Source: Amphirosellinia nigrospora (taxonomy: Eukaryota > Ascomycota > Sordariomycetes > Xylariales > Xylariaceae). From it: 64,000 nt of DNA. The notes beneath the pieces were generated by a model. That model worked only from the letters and a program-made list of their open reading frames with translations. It was not told where the DNA came from and made no database searches. Below are positions 23,837 through 34,859 of this stretch, one piece after another. A program made the position numbers and the translations under genes. Positions within the stretch are counted from its first letter, which is position 1, and each line of letters begins with the position of its first letter. Location: contig SCHM01000002.1 of the NCBI GenBank assembly GCA_004123355.1, positions 11,443,569-11,507,568 of the forward strand, read 5' to 3'.

Positions 23837-25390
23837 GGCCGTGGCTTGTAATAAGCATTCTAAACACGCGATAAACTAGGGTGAAAGAGCCATCATGAAC
23901 AATGGAAATCTTGCTATTCCACTGAGGCTGAGACTGGCTGGAAAGATGAATTCGTTCCATGAGCCTGAATTGCCCTTAGACCGAGAAAAGAAGGACCACA
24001 GCGAGCTACAAAACCCGGCAAGCTGCTGCTCCAGAATGGGAGCTAGCTACGGCTTAACCTCTCTAGCGCATGAATCGGTTCGGGATGAGAAAAACCGAGG
24101 CAAAGTCATGTTTCCCGATCTCCACGACACTAGACGGCCCTAATCATGTTAGTCACGGTCTGTCGGTCTTGTCCTGCACATTAGTGCAGGTCCCGCATTT
24201 GTTAATGCACCTTGTTTTTTTCAAGCGCCAAACGCGCTAAACGGAAGTCCGCACTCGACTATATCCTTCTTGTTGCCGTTGATATCATTATGATGGTTTT
24301 GGAAATTTGCACACATACGACTTACCCTGGATCAAGGCGAAATTCAATTCGAACTGAAAAGAAGGGGGTGGCAAGAATTCGCGTACTTGCTTTGGATTCG
24401 CTGCATGGCTCATATCTGATTGCAGCTTGACAGGGGACTCTGCAGGTCACCTTGCAGCACCCTGGTCATTGCAGGCGAATTAACGAGCCCACTCAATCTT
24501 CCGATACGGCGGCACGCCTATCAGAAAGGTCGAATTAGTATCCAGTAAGTGCATGCAATGTCACCTCACTCTCACCTACGCCGAGTCTGTTGACCTCGAG
24601 ACGGCCTCTATCCGATATCCCACAATGTCACCAACTGTCTCAAAGCATCGAAATTCGTACATAATGTCTGACAATTGCCAAGAGCACGCCATCCCTGTTT
24701 CTAGGAGCGTCCATTGGGGTAAAGCTGCTTCATTGCGTCGGATGGATGCTCCATAATGCTATTGCGGCTGACTTTCCCCTGGAATCCTCGGTATTGTTTT
24801 GGCGGCATCGGTCCGGTCAGCACCTACCCGAATCTAGTCTTACCGATGCCACCAGCCCGGGACCACGCCTTAGCCAAGCCACAAGGTTGCTATCCGACCC
24901 TGAAGGAACGATAGGACTTGATAAACTTGATCGCTGGCTGAGACTTACCGCTATACAAGTATTCGAAGCAAAATATTTTCAGTTCATAAATTTTGATCGC
25001 CTTCTCGTCTTCTCGCTTATAGTTGTTCCCCATTAGCTTCTACTGTTGTATTGTGTGACCCGAGCCAAGAGGCTCCCACGTCAGCGCACTGTCGTCACAT
25101 GAGAAGCCAATACCGAACCCTTTAGCTGTGTTCCATCCCGGATAATCACCAGGTTCGACCTGCGTTGTTCATGTCTCACAACCACCTGTCAATAGCCTCG
25201 AAATAACGCACATTGCCACACTCGCCTTCAGTACTTATAACTGAGCAGTGGCTCATTTCGTTCTAGGAGAAAGGCGGTGGGTCTTACTAGCCATTTATGC
25301 AGACTCTAACCTTAGTCAAGTAATAACCTCAATATTGGTCAATTTTCAACCCTTCCATACCAGAGGGTGTGCTTCTCACAGCTGTTCAGG
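23837..25390. other. Intergenic, no gene seen
   Basis: 1.55 kb without a convincing frame; short frames at 23895-24143 and 24746-25036 lack motifs. The last 400 bases should hold the permease promoter. Confidence 0.4.
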
Positions 25391-27145
25391 ATGGCACCTG
25401 ACATGGAAATGCACAGACGAAATGGCGCTCCGGAATTTCCGGGACCGGAGGTTGGGTCTGAGCGTGCCGGGTCTATCGAGCTTGGTAAAATGGATGGCAC
25501 ACACCGAAACCTCAAGCCCCGCCACATCCAATTAATCGGCATCGGCGGCACCATCGGTACCATGCTCTACGTGCAAATCGGCAAGGGGCTTATCCAGGGT
25601 GGGCCGGGGAGTTTATTCATCGCCTTCAGTCTTTGGTGTACCGTTATTCTTGCAGTCACCTTCTGCTTAGCAGAAATGGTGACTTACCTACCGATCTCCT
25701 CCCCCTTCATTCGATTCGCGGGTCGGTATGTCGACGAGGCTTTTGGTTTTGCCGCCGGATGGAATTTCTTTATATTCGAAGCTGCGCTGGTGCCATTCGA
25801 GGTGACCGCCTGCAATGTGATCATCCACTACTGGAGTGATATTGTGCCGGCCGCTGGTATCATTGCTATCGTAGTTGTTCTCTACGCGTTTATCAATGTG
25901 ATGGCGATTAAGTGGTACGGCGAAACGGAGTTTTGGGCTGCGCTGGGTAAAGTCTTGCTTATCGTTGGCCTCCTTATCTTCACCTTCATCGTCGCGGTTG
26001 GTGGCAATCCCCAACACGATCGCTTCGGGTTTCGGTACTGGTATGAGCCTGGCGCTTTCGCCGAGTATTATACCACGGGCTCGCTGGGTCGATTCCAAGG
26101 GTTCTTACAATGCCTTATCTTTGCATCCTTAGCCGTCGCTGGTCCAGATTATGTCTCGATGGCGGCTGGCGAAGCCGAGAATCCCCGTAAGGTGTTACCA
26201 AAAGCGTTCAACGCTGTCTTCTATCGCCTGACGACATTTTTCTGTCTCGGATCGCTAGCTGTCGGTGTTCTCGTTCCTTATAATGATCCCGACTTGAAGG
26301 CCGCTTATGAGGAGAATCGACCGGGCGCGGCAGCATCGCCTTACGTTGTCGCCATGAACAGGCTAGGCATCCCCATTCTGCCACATATCGTCAACGCCCT
26401 TATCTTGACCGCCGCCTTCTCTGCCGGGAACAGTTACGTGTACTGTGCATCTCGATCGCTTTACGGCCTGGCCCTCGAAGGCAAAGCCCCCAGATTTCTG
26501 GCTAGGTGTACCAAGAAAGGCGTACCCATCTATTGCGTTACTATCGTATTGCTCATTGCGCTGCTATCATTCCTTCAGGTTACGGAGGGCACCGCGGTCG
26601 TCTTGAGCTGGTTCGTTAGTTTGATCACTGCATCGCAGCTAGTGAACTACTGTGTTGTCTGCTGCACTTATCTTTGTTTTCACCGCGCTCTGGAAGCTCA
26701 GGGCATTAGTCGAGACTCGCTACCGTATAAGGGGTATCTGCAACCGTACGCAGCCTACTACGCACTTGTAGCAACCTTCGTCTTCGCCCTCGTCGGCGGG
26801 TACACGGTTTTCTTGCCAGGCAACTGGGACGTCGCCAGCTTTCTCTTTTCGTGAGTACTTATTCCGAACAGCACCAAAATCGACAATTCAATTGACAGCA
26901 TATAGGTATGCATCTGTTGCCGCCTTCCCAATTCTCTACTTCGGTTGGAAGATTCTTCATAAGACGAGTATCTACCCTGCAGATAAGGTTGATCTACAAC
27001 AGGATTTGGACGAGGTCGAAGAGTATACTCGAAACTACGTCCCACCGCCACCGAGGTACGAGATGTTGCATACTGTAAAGTCGGGCTTCTTACTAACGTT
27101 CGTAGGAACGGCTTTTCGAAATGGTTCAATATTTTATTCAGCTAA
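25391..27145 (+). CDS. Amino-acid permease, fungal YAT/APC family
   Basis: Three exons (25391-26850, 26906-27055, 27106-27145) give 549 residues with no frame break. The cytosolic N-terminus is followed by the family signature NLKPRHIQLIGIGGTIGTML and twelve predicted membrane helices, among them SLWCTVILAVTFCLAEMVTY, AALGKVLLIVGLLIFTFIVA, FFCLGSLAVGVLVPYNDP, ILTAAFSAGNSYVYCASRSL and PIYCVTIVLLIALLSFL. Conserved AGEAENPRKVLPKAFNAVFY and SRSLYGLALEGKAPRFL are typical of plasma-membrane proton-coupled amino-acid permeases (the Agp2/Gap1 relatives). The tail is cytosolic and proline-rich (YVPPPPR) and ends NGFSKWFNILFS only if the last 50-nt intron is removed. An upstream in-frame ATG at 25367 would add eight residues; I prefer 25391. 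Substrate is not predictable from sequence alone. Confidence 0.9.
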
Positions 27146-27659
27146 TGCGACGAAGCGGGGTGGGTGTGATAGAAGATGCAAGGTCCTTACGTCTAGTTAC
27201 TAACAAAAGCACTCTTAATTTGACTGAATCGATACCGTTTGCGGGCTAGGAACATGAGTTACTTATAAGCGACACGATACCTATTATACCCCGATAGACA
27301 TGGAATATAACCTGCCTCAGAGAGCAGACTCGCCTACGTTATCAATCGAGGTTCATATGCGAAGTGAAGTATGATTTAATGATATTATTATATTACTAGT
27401 CCGGTGCTGTGAGTTTGTATACCCGATGCCAGCGCCGACTCCGTGTAGGGAAAGCTACACACCCTCCAAACCATCTTCGTACCAACGTCTCATCATTATC
27501 GTTACCCATCAAAACTCCATTCTCTGCCCAATCCCAAGTGTTGATCAATATCCTGGAGCGGCCGCCAGCGATTCGTGATATCAGTGGGCTGCCCGGCCTC
27601 TGAGCCGCAGCCTCCTCGAGCTTCTTGTCTGCCTTTAGCACAAGTACCCGAAACCAGTC

Positions 27660-27836
27660 TGTCACAAGACCCTGTGATAGGGGTAGGTCATCTATACTTG
27701 TTGTTGCGCAAAGGCCTCAAATCTACCTTCGTAGACGTAACTGGGCCATACACAGAAGATCTCTTTGTCCGTGGCACTTGTGGCTTTGCAGTGTTGTGGT
27801 TGGACCACTGTGGCTTCGTGACAGTGGCTTCATGAC
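27660..27836 (+). repeat. Dispersed TGTCA...TGACA repeat, copy 3 (solo-LTR-like fossil)
   Basis: Begins TGTCACAAGACCCTGTGA and ends GGCTTCGTGACA at 27823, with the end motif repeated (GGCTTCATGACA) at 27836. Closely related to the copy at 10582-10751. Inverted TGTCA/TGACA ends with no coding content suggest a solo LTR or a MITE. Confidence 0.55.
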
Positions 27837-27924
27837 ACAGTCGTCCAGCAATGCGTAAAGAGCCAAGCGTAAGATGAGTTCGTCCATGGCGACCGTTTCC
27901 ATCTTATTAATGTCGTTGTTGCGA

Positions 27925-28049
27925 ACCTTGCAGGGGTGGAGTGTAGACATCTGTTGTTGCACGGAGGACCAGTGAAGCCATCTCCGTGGGCTCTATGTGA
28001 ATATATGGCTAGCTTTGTCTGGTCCGGTCTCTGATTCCTGTTCCTGGCA
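27925..28049 (+). repeat. Dispersed repeat, copy 4 (related to copy 1)
   Basis: Shares long blocks with 6496-6640 (GGACCAGTGAAG, CATCTCCGTGGGCTCTA, CTGTTCCTGGCA) and a weaker resemblance to the neighbouring copy at 27660-27836, as if two subfamilies of one repeat sit 90 bases apart. Confidence 0.45.
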
Positions 28050-28061
28050 GTCGTCGTCACT

Positions 28062-28600
28062 CTAATTCCATTCAAACGACGATGGCCCTCGGATCTGATA
28101 CCATTCCGGGGGATGGCCGTGTTCCGCAACAGGACGATTGTTGTTATCGTCACCCCATTCGAACGACGGTGGCCCCTGATACTGGTACCACTCAGGTGGG
28201 TGCTGTTGAGGATGCTCAACATGCTCATACCATTCAGGCGGATGGCCATATTCTTCGACAAAGCGGTCTTCATTTCCAGATCTATGGTCGAGGAGTCGTT
28301 ATCGCTGGTCTCATCGAGTGACTCTTCTGCATCCGATTCCGAGGGCTCCTCCTTAACCTTGTCGTTATCGTCGACGAGGGGCGCCGGAGGAGGTCTCATG
28401 ACTTGCTCGGCCACATCGTCGGCACGCGGATTCCACGTCGCGGGCCAAGAGTATGTGCGTCCATGTATGTCAAAACAATGCAAAACACACGATTGTGGCA
28501 ATGGTCAAGTGGCACTCCGTGGTGATGCCGGGGTGGTGGTCGGGACGTATACGTAGCCATCAGCATCGGGTCCTCCATGCAGACCACGACCCATAAACGC
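28062..28600 (-). CDS. Possible gene with tandem HPPEWY repeats
   Basis: Minus-strand coding-like sequence in two frames. The upstream part has HCFDIHGRTYSWPATWNPRA and a very acidic linker (DNDKVKEEPSESDAEESLDE). About 28260-28070, in another frame, the peptide is a degenerate repeat: HPPEWYEHVEH, HPPEWYQYQGPPSFEW, HPPEWYQIRGPSSFEW, ending at a TAG near 28064. The repeated aromatic HPPEWY / GPPSFEW pattern is unlikely by chance because it also shows as repeats at DNA level (CATTCGAACGACGGTGGCCC-like, about 60-base period). I do not recognise the family. It is flanked by the 27.7-28.0 kb repeats, so it may be part of an unknown element rather than a host gene. Start and splicing are unresolved. 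Confidence 0.35.
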
Positions 28601-28639
28601 TGGGATCGATCGGCTTCGGGGGTCACAGAGGGGAAGCCA

Positions 28640-31600
28640 TAATTGATGGTGTGCTAGGGCGAAAGTAAAGGATATAGAGTGCGATGTCGATGTAATTGAG
28701 CTGTTGTTGAGATGGACAAGTGAGGGAAGATGAAATAGAATGTCAGAGGGTAGAAGGGAGGGCGGAAAGGAAGGGAAAAAGCTGTCTATTTATCATCGAC
28801 GGCAGAAAGTTTAATTATCACTTTTACCAGTTCACCTACCTATATATATCTATGTACATAGGTAGGTAGACTGGTAAACGTAACAGGCTTGCGAGGTGTT
28901 GCTGCAGACTATGACCTATTATCCTAGATGCTAGCTACCCTGGTATGGTATAGCATGCGGTAGCAAGTGAGAGCATCGACTAGCCTGCACCTTCTAGTGA
29001 ATACATGAGCTAGCCTATACTCTACACAAAGAAATCTGCACCTTGCCACCTACCTACCTAGCACAGACCTGCTTCAAGGTTCTGGGTCGTTATATCTTGA
29101 GCCCAACAGAATTAAATTTTGTTCAGTGGAACTACCTAATAGCATGGGCCTGGTACATAACATCCGGATAAACAAAGGTCTATGCCACAATCTTCCAGTA
29201 TAAAGTTGGAAAGGACTCAGCGATCAAAAGTACCTATGTCACGAGTCCAGTACACGTATAGTCAACTGCAAGCAGTCAAGTGCTCGACTTGACAACGTTC
29301 TACTTTTGTAGTGTTGTGGTATAGTGTGCAGTTCTGTATCATGACAACCTAGTCCTTGCCCTTATACTTCTAGCTACCAGCGACTCGCTAACGACTCCAG
29401 ATCCCAACCACCTGCCTAGGCAACAGGTAACATCTTCGTCTAGGCCATGGACCGTCTTATGCTGCGACGCGTCACCGTAAAGCTAGACACCTACTGTAGG
29501 TACTAACATTCACTTAGGATATTGCGTCATCGGCGACGACGGCATCGTTTCCACTTTGCCATGTAATGGGACGCCGAGCGGAGCCGGCTAGACCCACACT
29601 TCCTTTACATGCTTCATTACAGTGTACGAAGGACGGGGGGTCGCGAATCGAATCCGAGTCCGGGAACCCACTTATCGGGATAACATCACATAATTGCGAA
29701 CAATCCTACAAGACCTTAGCTACCTGTTCAGCTAACGGTCTATCTCCTATCCTCAACAACATGATGTATGATAGCAAAAGGGGAAGGCGAAGGAGATGAG
29801 GTAAGGCAACTAGAAGAAAACTATCAGGCCGGATAGAGCAGGTTTGAAGCACTCGAGGGACTACTGCATCCCCCTCCCCTAATCAACTTTTTTGATGAAC
29901 CTTACGATTTAGATATCTTTCCCAGCCCCCTTCTTTTTGGAACTACGCCCAACAGAACCATATCGAAGTCTTAGACCAAAATTAAACTTAAAGGGAAAAT
30001 GAGCCGACAATTTTTAACACGGTGCTTTCTTCTGTTGTGAGCTCAAATTAATTCCTATCAACAAGATATCTCGTATCTTGCGGTCTAGGGTCTGCGGTCT
30101 GCGGTTTGTTGTGCTAAGCTAAGGTATCATATATCAACAAACGTGATTTAAGCTCGGAAAGCTAAAGCATGATTCTAGATGCTTGTCTCCCCGGCAACGG
30201 AAGGACTTTACTTTGGACAGAAATACTGGACATTGTTGCAAGCTGAATTAAGTTTTGTAGCCTAACTGACTCACACGACGTACCCCAGACCAACAATGGC
30301 GCAATACACGACGGTTTTTGTCTGCTCCTACCCTCATGTTGACTCGATACGTTTTTGCAGTGCGTAATGCAACCTTGATTTACGTAAGCTACATATGCGT
30401 AGAGCTGGGCCTATTCTGCGTGATTGTGGTTCAAAGGTGTATTGGTTCACAGCTATACTGCATGATAAGTCCCATCCACCTTCTTAACGATTCACCTGAC
30501 AAGGCCCCTAGGCCCTGGAAACGCCTACTCTCCCTATCTATGTCAGAAGCTGGGGTAGTAATAGGCTGATTTAAGGTTATCGTTGGGACATATAGAGTTT
30601 GATAACGAGCCAAGGATTAGTCTTGAACCTACGTTGCAGGGATCCCTTCTGTATGGCTTCGAGTGAGTCAACATGTATATGCTTGCCATGGCAAAAGCGC
30701 AATTAGCTTATACCCTTGAGCCAATAAATAGTTGCCGCCATTTCGCCACCGACTACCACAACACAAAAAAACACGCAAGGTTTAGCAAGACTTTACCTCT
30801 TACTTCGATTCGTGTGAACCTGCTCCCACGAAATGGGGATCTGGCCTCAAAGATTGAAAATAGACGTGAAATTATTTTGTGGTAGTTGAATCTGCAAGAG
30901 TAACCCGTGTTGAGTATGACACAAACTATCGAATTAAGCGCAGCAAGTGATTCTCTATAACTTGGCGTAATTGTTGCAGGCTCTGGTGGCTGTGTCTAAC
31001 CACTAGCCATACCACCCGTAATCTCTAGTACCAGTGCCACCTGCACAGTCGAATACGTCGCGCGTCCTATGGCCGGATGATCTAGTAATAGAAGCTATCT
31101 AAATAGGCATTATACCCACTGGACTGTGGGCTGTCTTGTTGGGATACTCCTGTTACGTTTCCTGTCAGTCTTGCTCCTTGGATGAGGCCATTCAGAGTAT
31201 GCTATGCCATTATGACTCGAGTTGTACTACATCTGGAAATGTCTTAAACCCATAATAACTTCGCTACTACGGAGCAGCACATACAGTCACCCTCAAAAAT
31301 AATGAGCAAAAAAAAAAGAGCTCCCCAGAACACACCACTTTAGATAATTTTTTAGAAATTGAAGCCTACGTCCTGTATCACATAAACAAGAGCCTTGCCT
31401 TCTCGAGCGTGTTAAGCTTAACTGTGGTGTTCGTTAATTTTTATTAATTTTTAAATCTAAAGTTTGAAATATGAACTTTATAGTTACGGATCTGTGCCCC
31501 ACCACTAGCCACAGCACCCGTAATCTCCACTTGCAGTAACTGCCACTTGCAGTGAATGCAGTTGTAGTGAATGAAGGCAGGCACTTGCAGTAAATGCAGT

Positions 31601-32323
31601 TGCAGTGAATATTTAAACAGCTGCCTATAACGTAGACTTAGACCTTCCTTCCTTCCTACTTTATCTGTAGATTTTATATGCAATATACCACGTATGCTGG
31701 AGCCTTGTCTCTTTAAGTGTGTGAAGCGTAACTTTTATGCTATATTTAAAAATATTTCAAAATTTAAACTTTATAGCAATAAAAAAGTAAAAAAGCCAGA
31801 TTATTATTCTTTATTGTCAGCAATAAACTGTAGTACCTGATTGGTCCATTGAATGTATTATGTAATCATTGTTGCCTGGTGGCTGCGCGGCACGTGTAGA
31901 AAGGAGTGTCAGGCTGCTGGGCAGATCACCTAGTATTTAGTTAGGGAATAGCCCGCTCACTTCATGACCAGAAGACATAGACTACATAACAATGCGAAAG
32001 GTAGTGAACAAACTAGATCTAGCCTACAACAAATTCAATAACGTCTTGCAGATGGCTTCGTCGTCAACACGGCAATTGACTTGCCAGGATTATTGAATTT
32101 TTCTCTAGGGTTAGTTATGCGATGATCAAATATCCAACTGACAGGTGATCACCTGATGCTCACTGGGTGGTGAAAGGACCGTGACTGTCAGGAGGATCGA
32201 AACTTCCTCTAGTAAGCCTTATTTCAACCGTCACTATCAAATCAGGTCACTTAGACTTTGATACTTTTCCCTTATCTTCGAGCGCAAAGGCCTTACCTTC
32301 TCCACCGCTGATAGTGATGTAGT
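28640..32323. other. Gene-free 3.7 kb, repeat- and AT-rich
   Basis: No convincing protein gene. TAGGTA/CTACCTAC words cluster at 28840-28870 and 29045-29060. The part from 30.9 kb holds related AT-rich blocks and a minisatellite (listed separately). The ORFs at 30318-30885 have no recognisable motif. Confidence 0.45.
31385..31800. repeat. Recurrent AT-rich blocks with a CACTTGCAGT minisatellite
   Basis: The run GAGCCTTGCCTTCTCGAG...AAATATGAACTTTATAG (31390-31486) recurs in diverged form at about 31700-31785 (GAGCCTTGTCTCTTTAAG...AACTTTATAG). CCACTAGCCACAGCACCCGT (31501) resembles CCACTAGCCATACCACCCGT at about 31000. Between them (31525-31610) CACTTGCAGTAAATGCAGTT-like units are tandemly repeated about four to five times. 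Looks like parts of an old repeat broken and re-copied; no protein. Confidence 0.5.
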
Positions 32324-33027
32324 GTGGTACGGCAGAAAAATACTTGGGACAATCTGAGCGTCACAAGTGATCTGCTCCTGGATATTCTTCAATCGCATCA
32401 GGCGTTCTTCCCATTCCTAGACTGCATTCATTCCTTTGGCTTTCGGATGAATGATGACGATGAGGTATGGGAGGGGTGTCATAAATCCTACACATGGGGC
32501 AACCAAGATCCAAGAGAGCTTCTTGCCTTTAGTAACGCCCAAGGCCCCATGACCACTCTCCAAGGCCTTCCGTAACGTCGCGGTAGTCTATTTCTACTAA
32601 CAGTTACAGAGATTGCGTATGTGTACTGGTACATGACGGGGGGTGGCCGCACGCGGGGGTCTCGGTGGTCTTTGCGACAGACGGCAGTCTATCAGAAGAC
32701 GAACTTGACAACTGGATGCTCTGCTTGGATCCTCATATAACCGAGCGACTCGGTCCTCAAACAATTCAAGGCCGTTTGTCTCGACTGGTCGCTGAGTGAT
32801 AGCGCACAGCGCCACACTATACCGCACATCATATTCTACAACTCAGCCCTGGAGGGCTGGAAGGAATTTATAGCTTACGTTAAACCATCTCTTCAAGAAC
32901 TGGTATCTATCATCCCATTTGTCGGCAACCCCCTTGTAAGCCAAGCTAACTAGGTTTCTCATAGGATGAAAAGGCCTGTTTTTCCAGAGTTGGGAAGAAG
33001 GTTGGAAGAGACCTCGAGATATCGCAG
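32324..33027 (+). pseudogene. CorA-like (fungal Mg-transporter-like domain) pseudogene
   Basis: Reads DDEVWEGCHKSYTWGNQDP, then SRWSLRQTAVYQKTNL, CSAWILI-stop-PSDSVLKQ, and HTIPHIIFYNSALEGWKEFI. After a 62-nt GT-AG intron that ends at about 32967 it continues DEKACFSRVGKKVGRDLEIS. This W-S-x-RQT, I-L-x-PSD and E-W-x-x-YI pattern is that of the large fungal CorA-like protein family of unknown role (often HET-like neighbours). A TAA at 32738-32740 stands where the family has Gln (CAA), a C-to-T change, and another stop sits at 32573. No C-terminal membrane helices follow: the sequence runs into an unrelated propeller-like frame. I regard it as a dead copy. Confidence 0.55.
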
Positions 33028-34052
33028 ATGGGCCCGAGTCTGCGAAAATTTTCCCCATGTGGTCGATTCCTCCTCGTCGTTAACGCGACCTGGAGCGACA
33101 TAGTGGGAAGGAGGGTGATTGCGATCCGCCTGAAGGGACAAGGACCCAGATACCAACGCCTTTTCAATCGAGTCTTCGAGCATAATAAGAACTGGTGGCC
33201 TTCGAACTCTCGGAGCATACGTCTCGTGGCTATCGCCCCTGACTCGTCGAAGATAGCAGTCGTCGTCGTCGTCGTCGTCGTCGCGAATAACCACACGAGA
33301 TCGCGTCATGTGATCGTTGCCAAAGGACCGTCTGGCGATGAGATGGAGCCACTCAGAGTGCCGTGCAGCAAGCAGGATCGGATATTTTGCTCTTCGTCCG
33401 ACAATCGCAAGCTAGCATTCTCAACGGGAACAGCTGTGCCGGTGGACGGCAAAAACACCGCCCAGATCAAATTGCTAAACATCATATCTGAGGGGCACAG
33501 AGAGCATGACGCTGAACCCGAACTGATCAGTCTAGACTCTGCTGACGAACTCACCCCTCGGCCTTCAAAACTCCAGCACGCCTATAACCCAGTGTTGGCA
33601 TGCTATGAGCACCGTATTTTCCGGGTCGGGAACGATCGCTGGGTTGCCGGGATCTGGGCCGCCTCGAGACATGAGTCGGTATTTAGGACATGGCTTCTTG
33701 CTTCGAAGTCAACCGGCTCACCCTCTCCAGTCTCACAAAAGAGGCGGACAGAGTCCTCAGAAACACTTCATTGTCCGAGACGACGGCAGCCTCTGAGATC
33801 ATCGCAACATCCCCCAGTCGAGCTGTGTGGCCCTTTCGGAAGCGAGCGGGTGCCGAGCAAAAACGCTCGATCATTTTCGCAAACATAAAAAAGAACGAGG
33901 CGCGGTCTATTCTGCAAGACGAAAATTACAAAGACTACTGGATGTCCAGTTCAGGGTGCTATGTGGCCACATGCGTGAGCGAGGGAGGTCGCCAAAGCAT
34001 CAAGATATTGGATGTTTCTAGAGCCCATGATGCCATAAACCCAACGCGGTGA
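33028..34052 (+). pseudogene. Propeller-like protein fragment (broken frame)
   Basis: The frame from 33028 reads LRKFSPCGRFLLVVN and VAIAPDSSKIAVVVVVVV, both WD/beta-propeller-like strands (FSPxGRFLLV, APDSSKIAV). The matching continuation VLRNTSLSETTAASEIIATS, SGCYVATCVSEGGRQSIKIL to a TGA at 34050-34052 is in another frame; the switch lies near 33690-33760. A perfect GTC microsatellite (about eight units, 33258-33283) encodes a Val run and has probably expanded. It is open in the same frame as the last readable part of the upstream CorA-like gene, so the two may have been fused by a deletion. No signal peptide. Family not recognised. Confidence 0.4.
33258..33283 (+). repeat. GTC trinucleotide microsatellite
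   Basis: About eight perfect GTC units, translating as a valine run inside the broken propeller-like frame. Confidence 0.8.
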
Positions 34053-34859
34053 AGGCGTCTTTGACATCCCAAGCGTAGACCCTACAGGCGAGGCTGGCAA
34101 TCTAGCAAGATGATGACGTTTGACATACTGGGTAGCCTCGTCCAGGATGCTTTCACCGGACTGTAGCAAACCACGTCGATGGTCGCTCGTTTGCTGGTCG
34201 GCGCATGCTCGTTACTACAACGCGCAAACGTCGTGACGATGCTGACTTTGTATGTTGCCGGGTTCCAGGACGGGACTTGATTCTTTGTGCCGCTCGTGAT
34301 GTCGTTTCTTTTCGATTAGGTGTAGATCGTAGATGTTGAATTTGTAGCGGAGGTGGGGAGTGCGACCCGTGGGCGTGGGGGAGAAAGATTTGGTCGCGTT
34401 GAATGAACAGAAGGAAGACGTGGTTTGGCTGCTTCTGCTCGCCACGGGGAAAGTCGTGGGCATCAGATTTTACTATTTTTCTGCCTTCGCTAAACAGGGT
34501 CGAAAGGGGCTGGTGAACTTATGTAGGTATATATGTGTGATATTAAACTTAACAGGTCAGGTCATCCCTTTTATTACTAATGTATTATTGATATCTATAG
34601 GTTAGGATGACAGAATCCCTCATTCGGGATAGCTACGTCTGTCTGTCTTTTGCTTAACAGCGCTCTATATGCCTTTGTATTGGCAAGGCGTTATCCAACT
34701 CCACGCATGGCTGTCCCGTCATGTTCTAATGTTACAAAGTACCTCATTCATAATGTTCGAACGCCGGACACCTTTTCTTCAGAAGACATATCCTAATGCC
34801 TTTATGATACATGAGAAGATACCTCGTGAGATGGCCTGTTCATGTTTATTGTGCCTTTC
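34053..34859. other. Intergenic, no gene seen
   Basis: 800 bases; the 81-codon frame at 34360-34605 lacks motifs. Presumably 3' flanks of two converging loci. Confidence 0.4.

Noticed and set aside
31300-31400. A-rich and AT-rich runs taken for a replication origin
   Set aside because: Fungal origins have no readable consensus here; AT content alone does not support the call.
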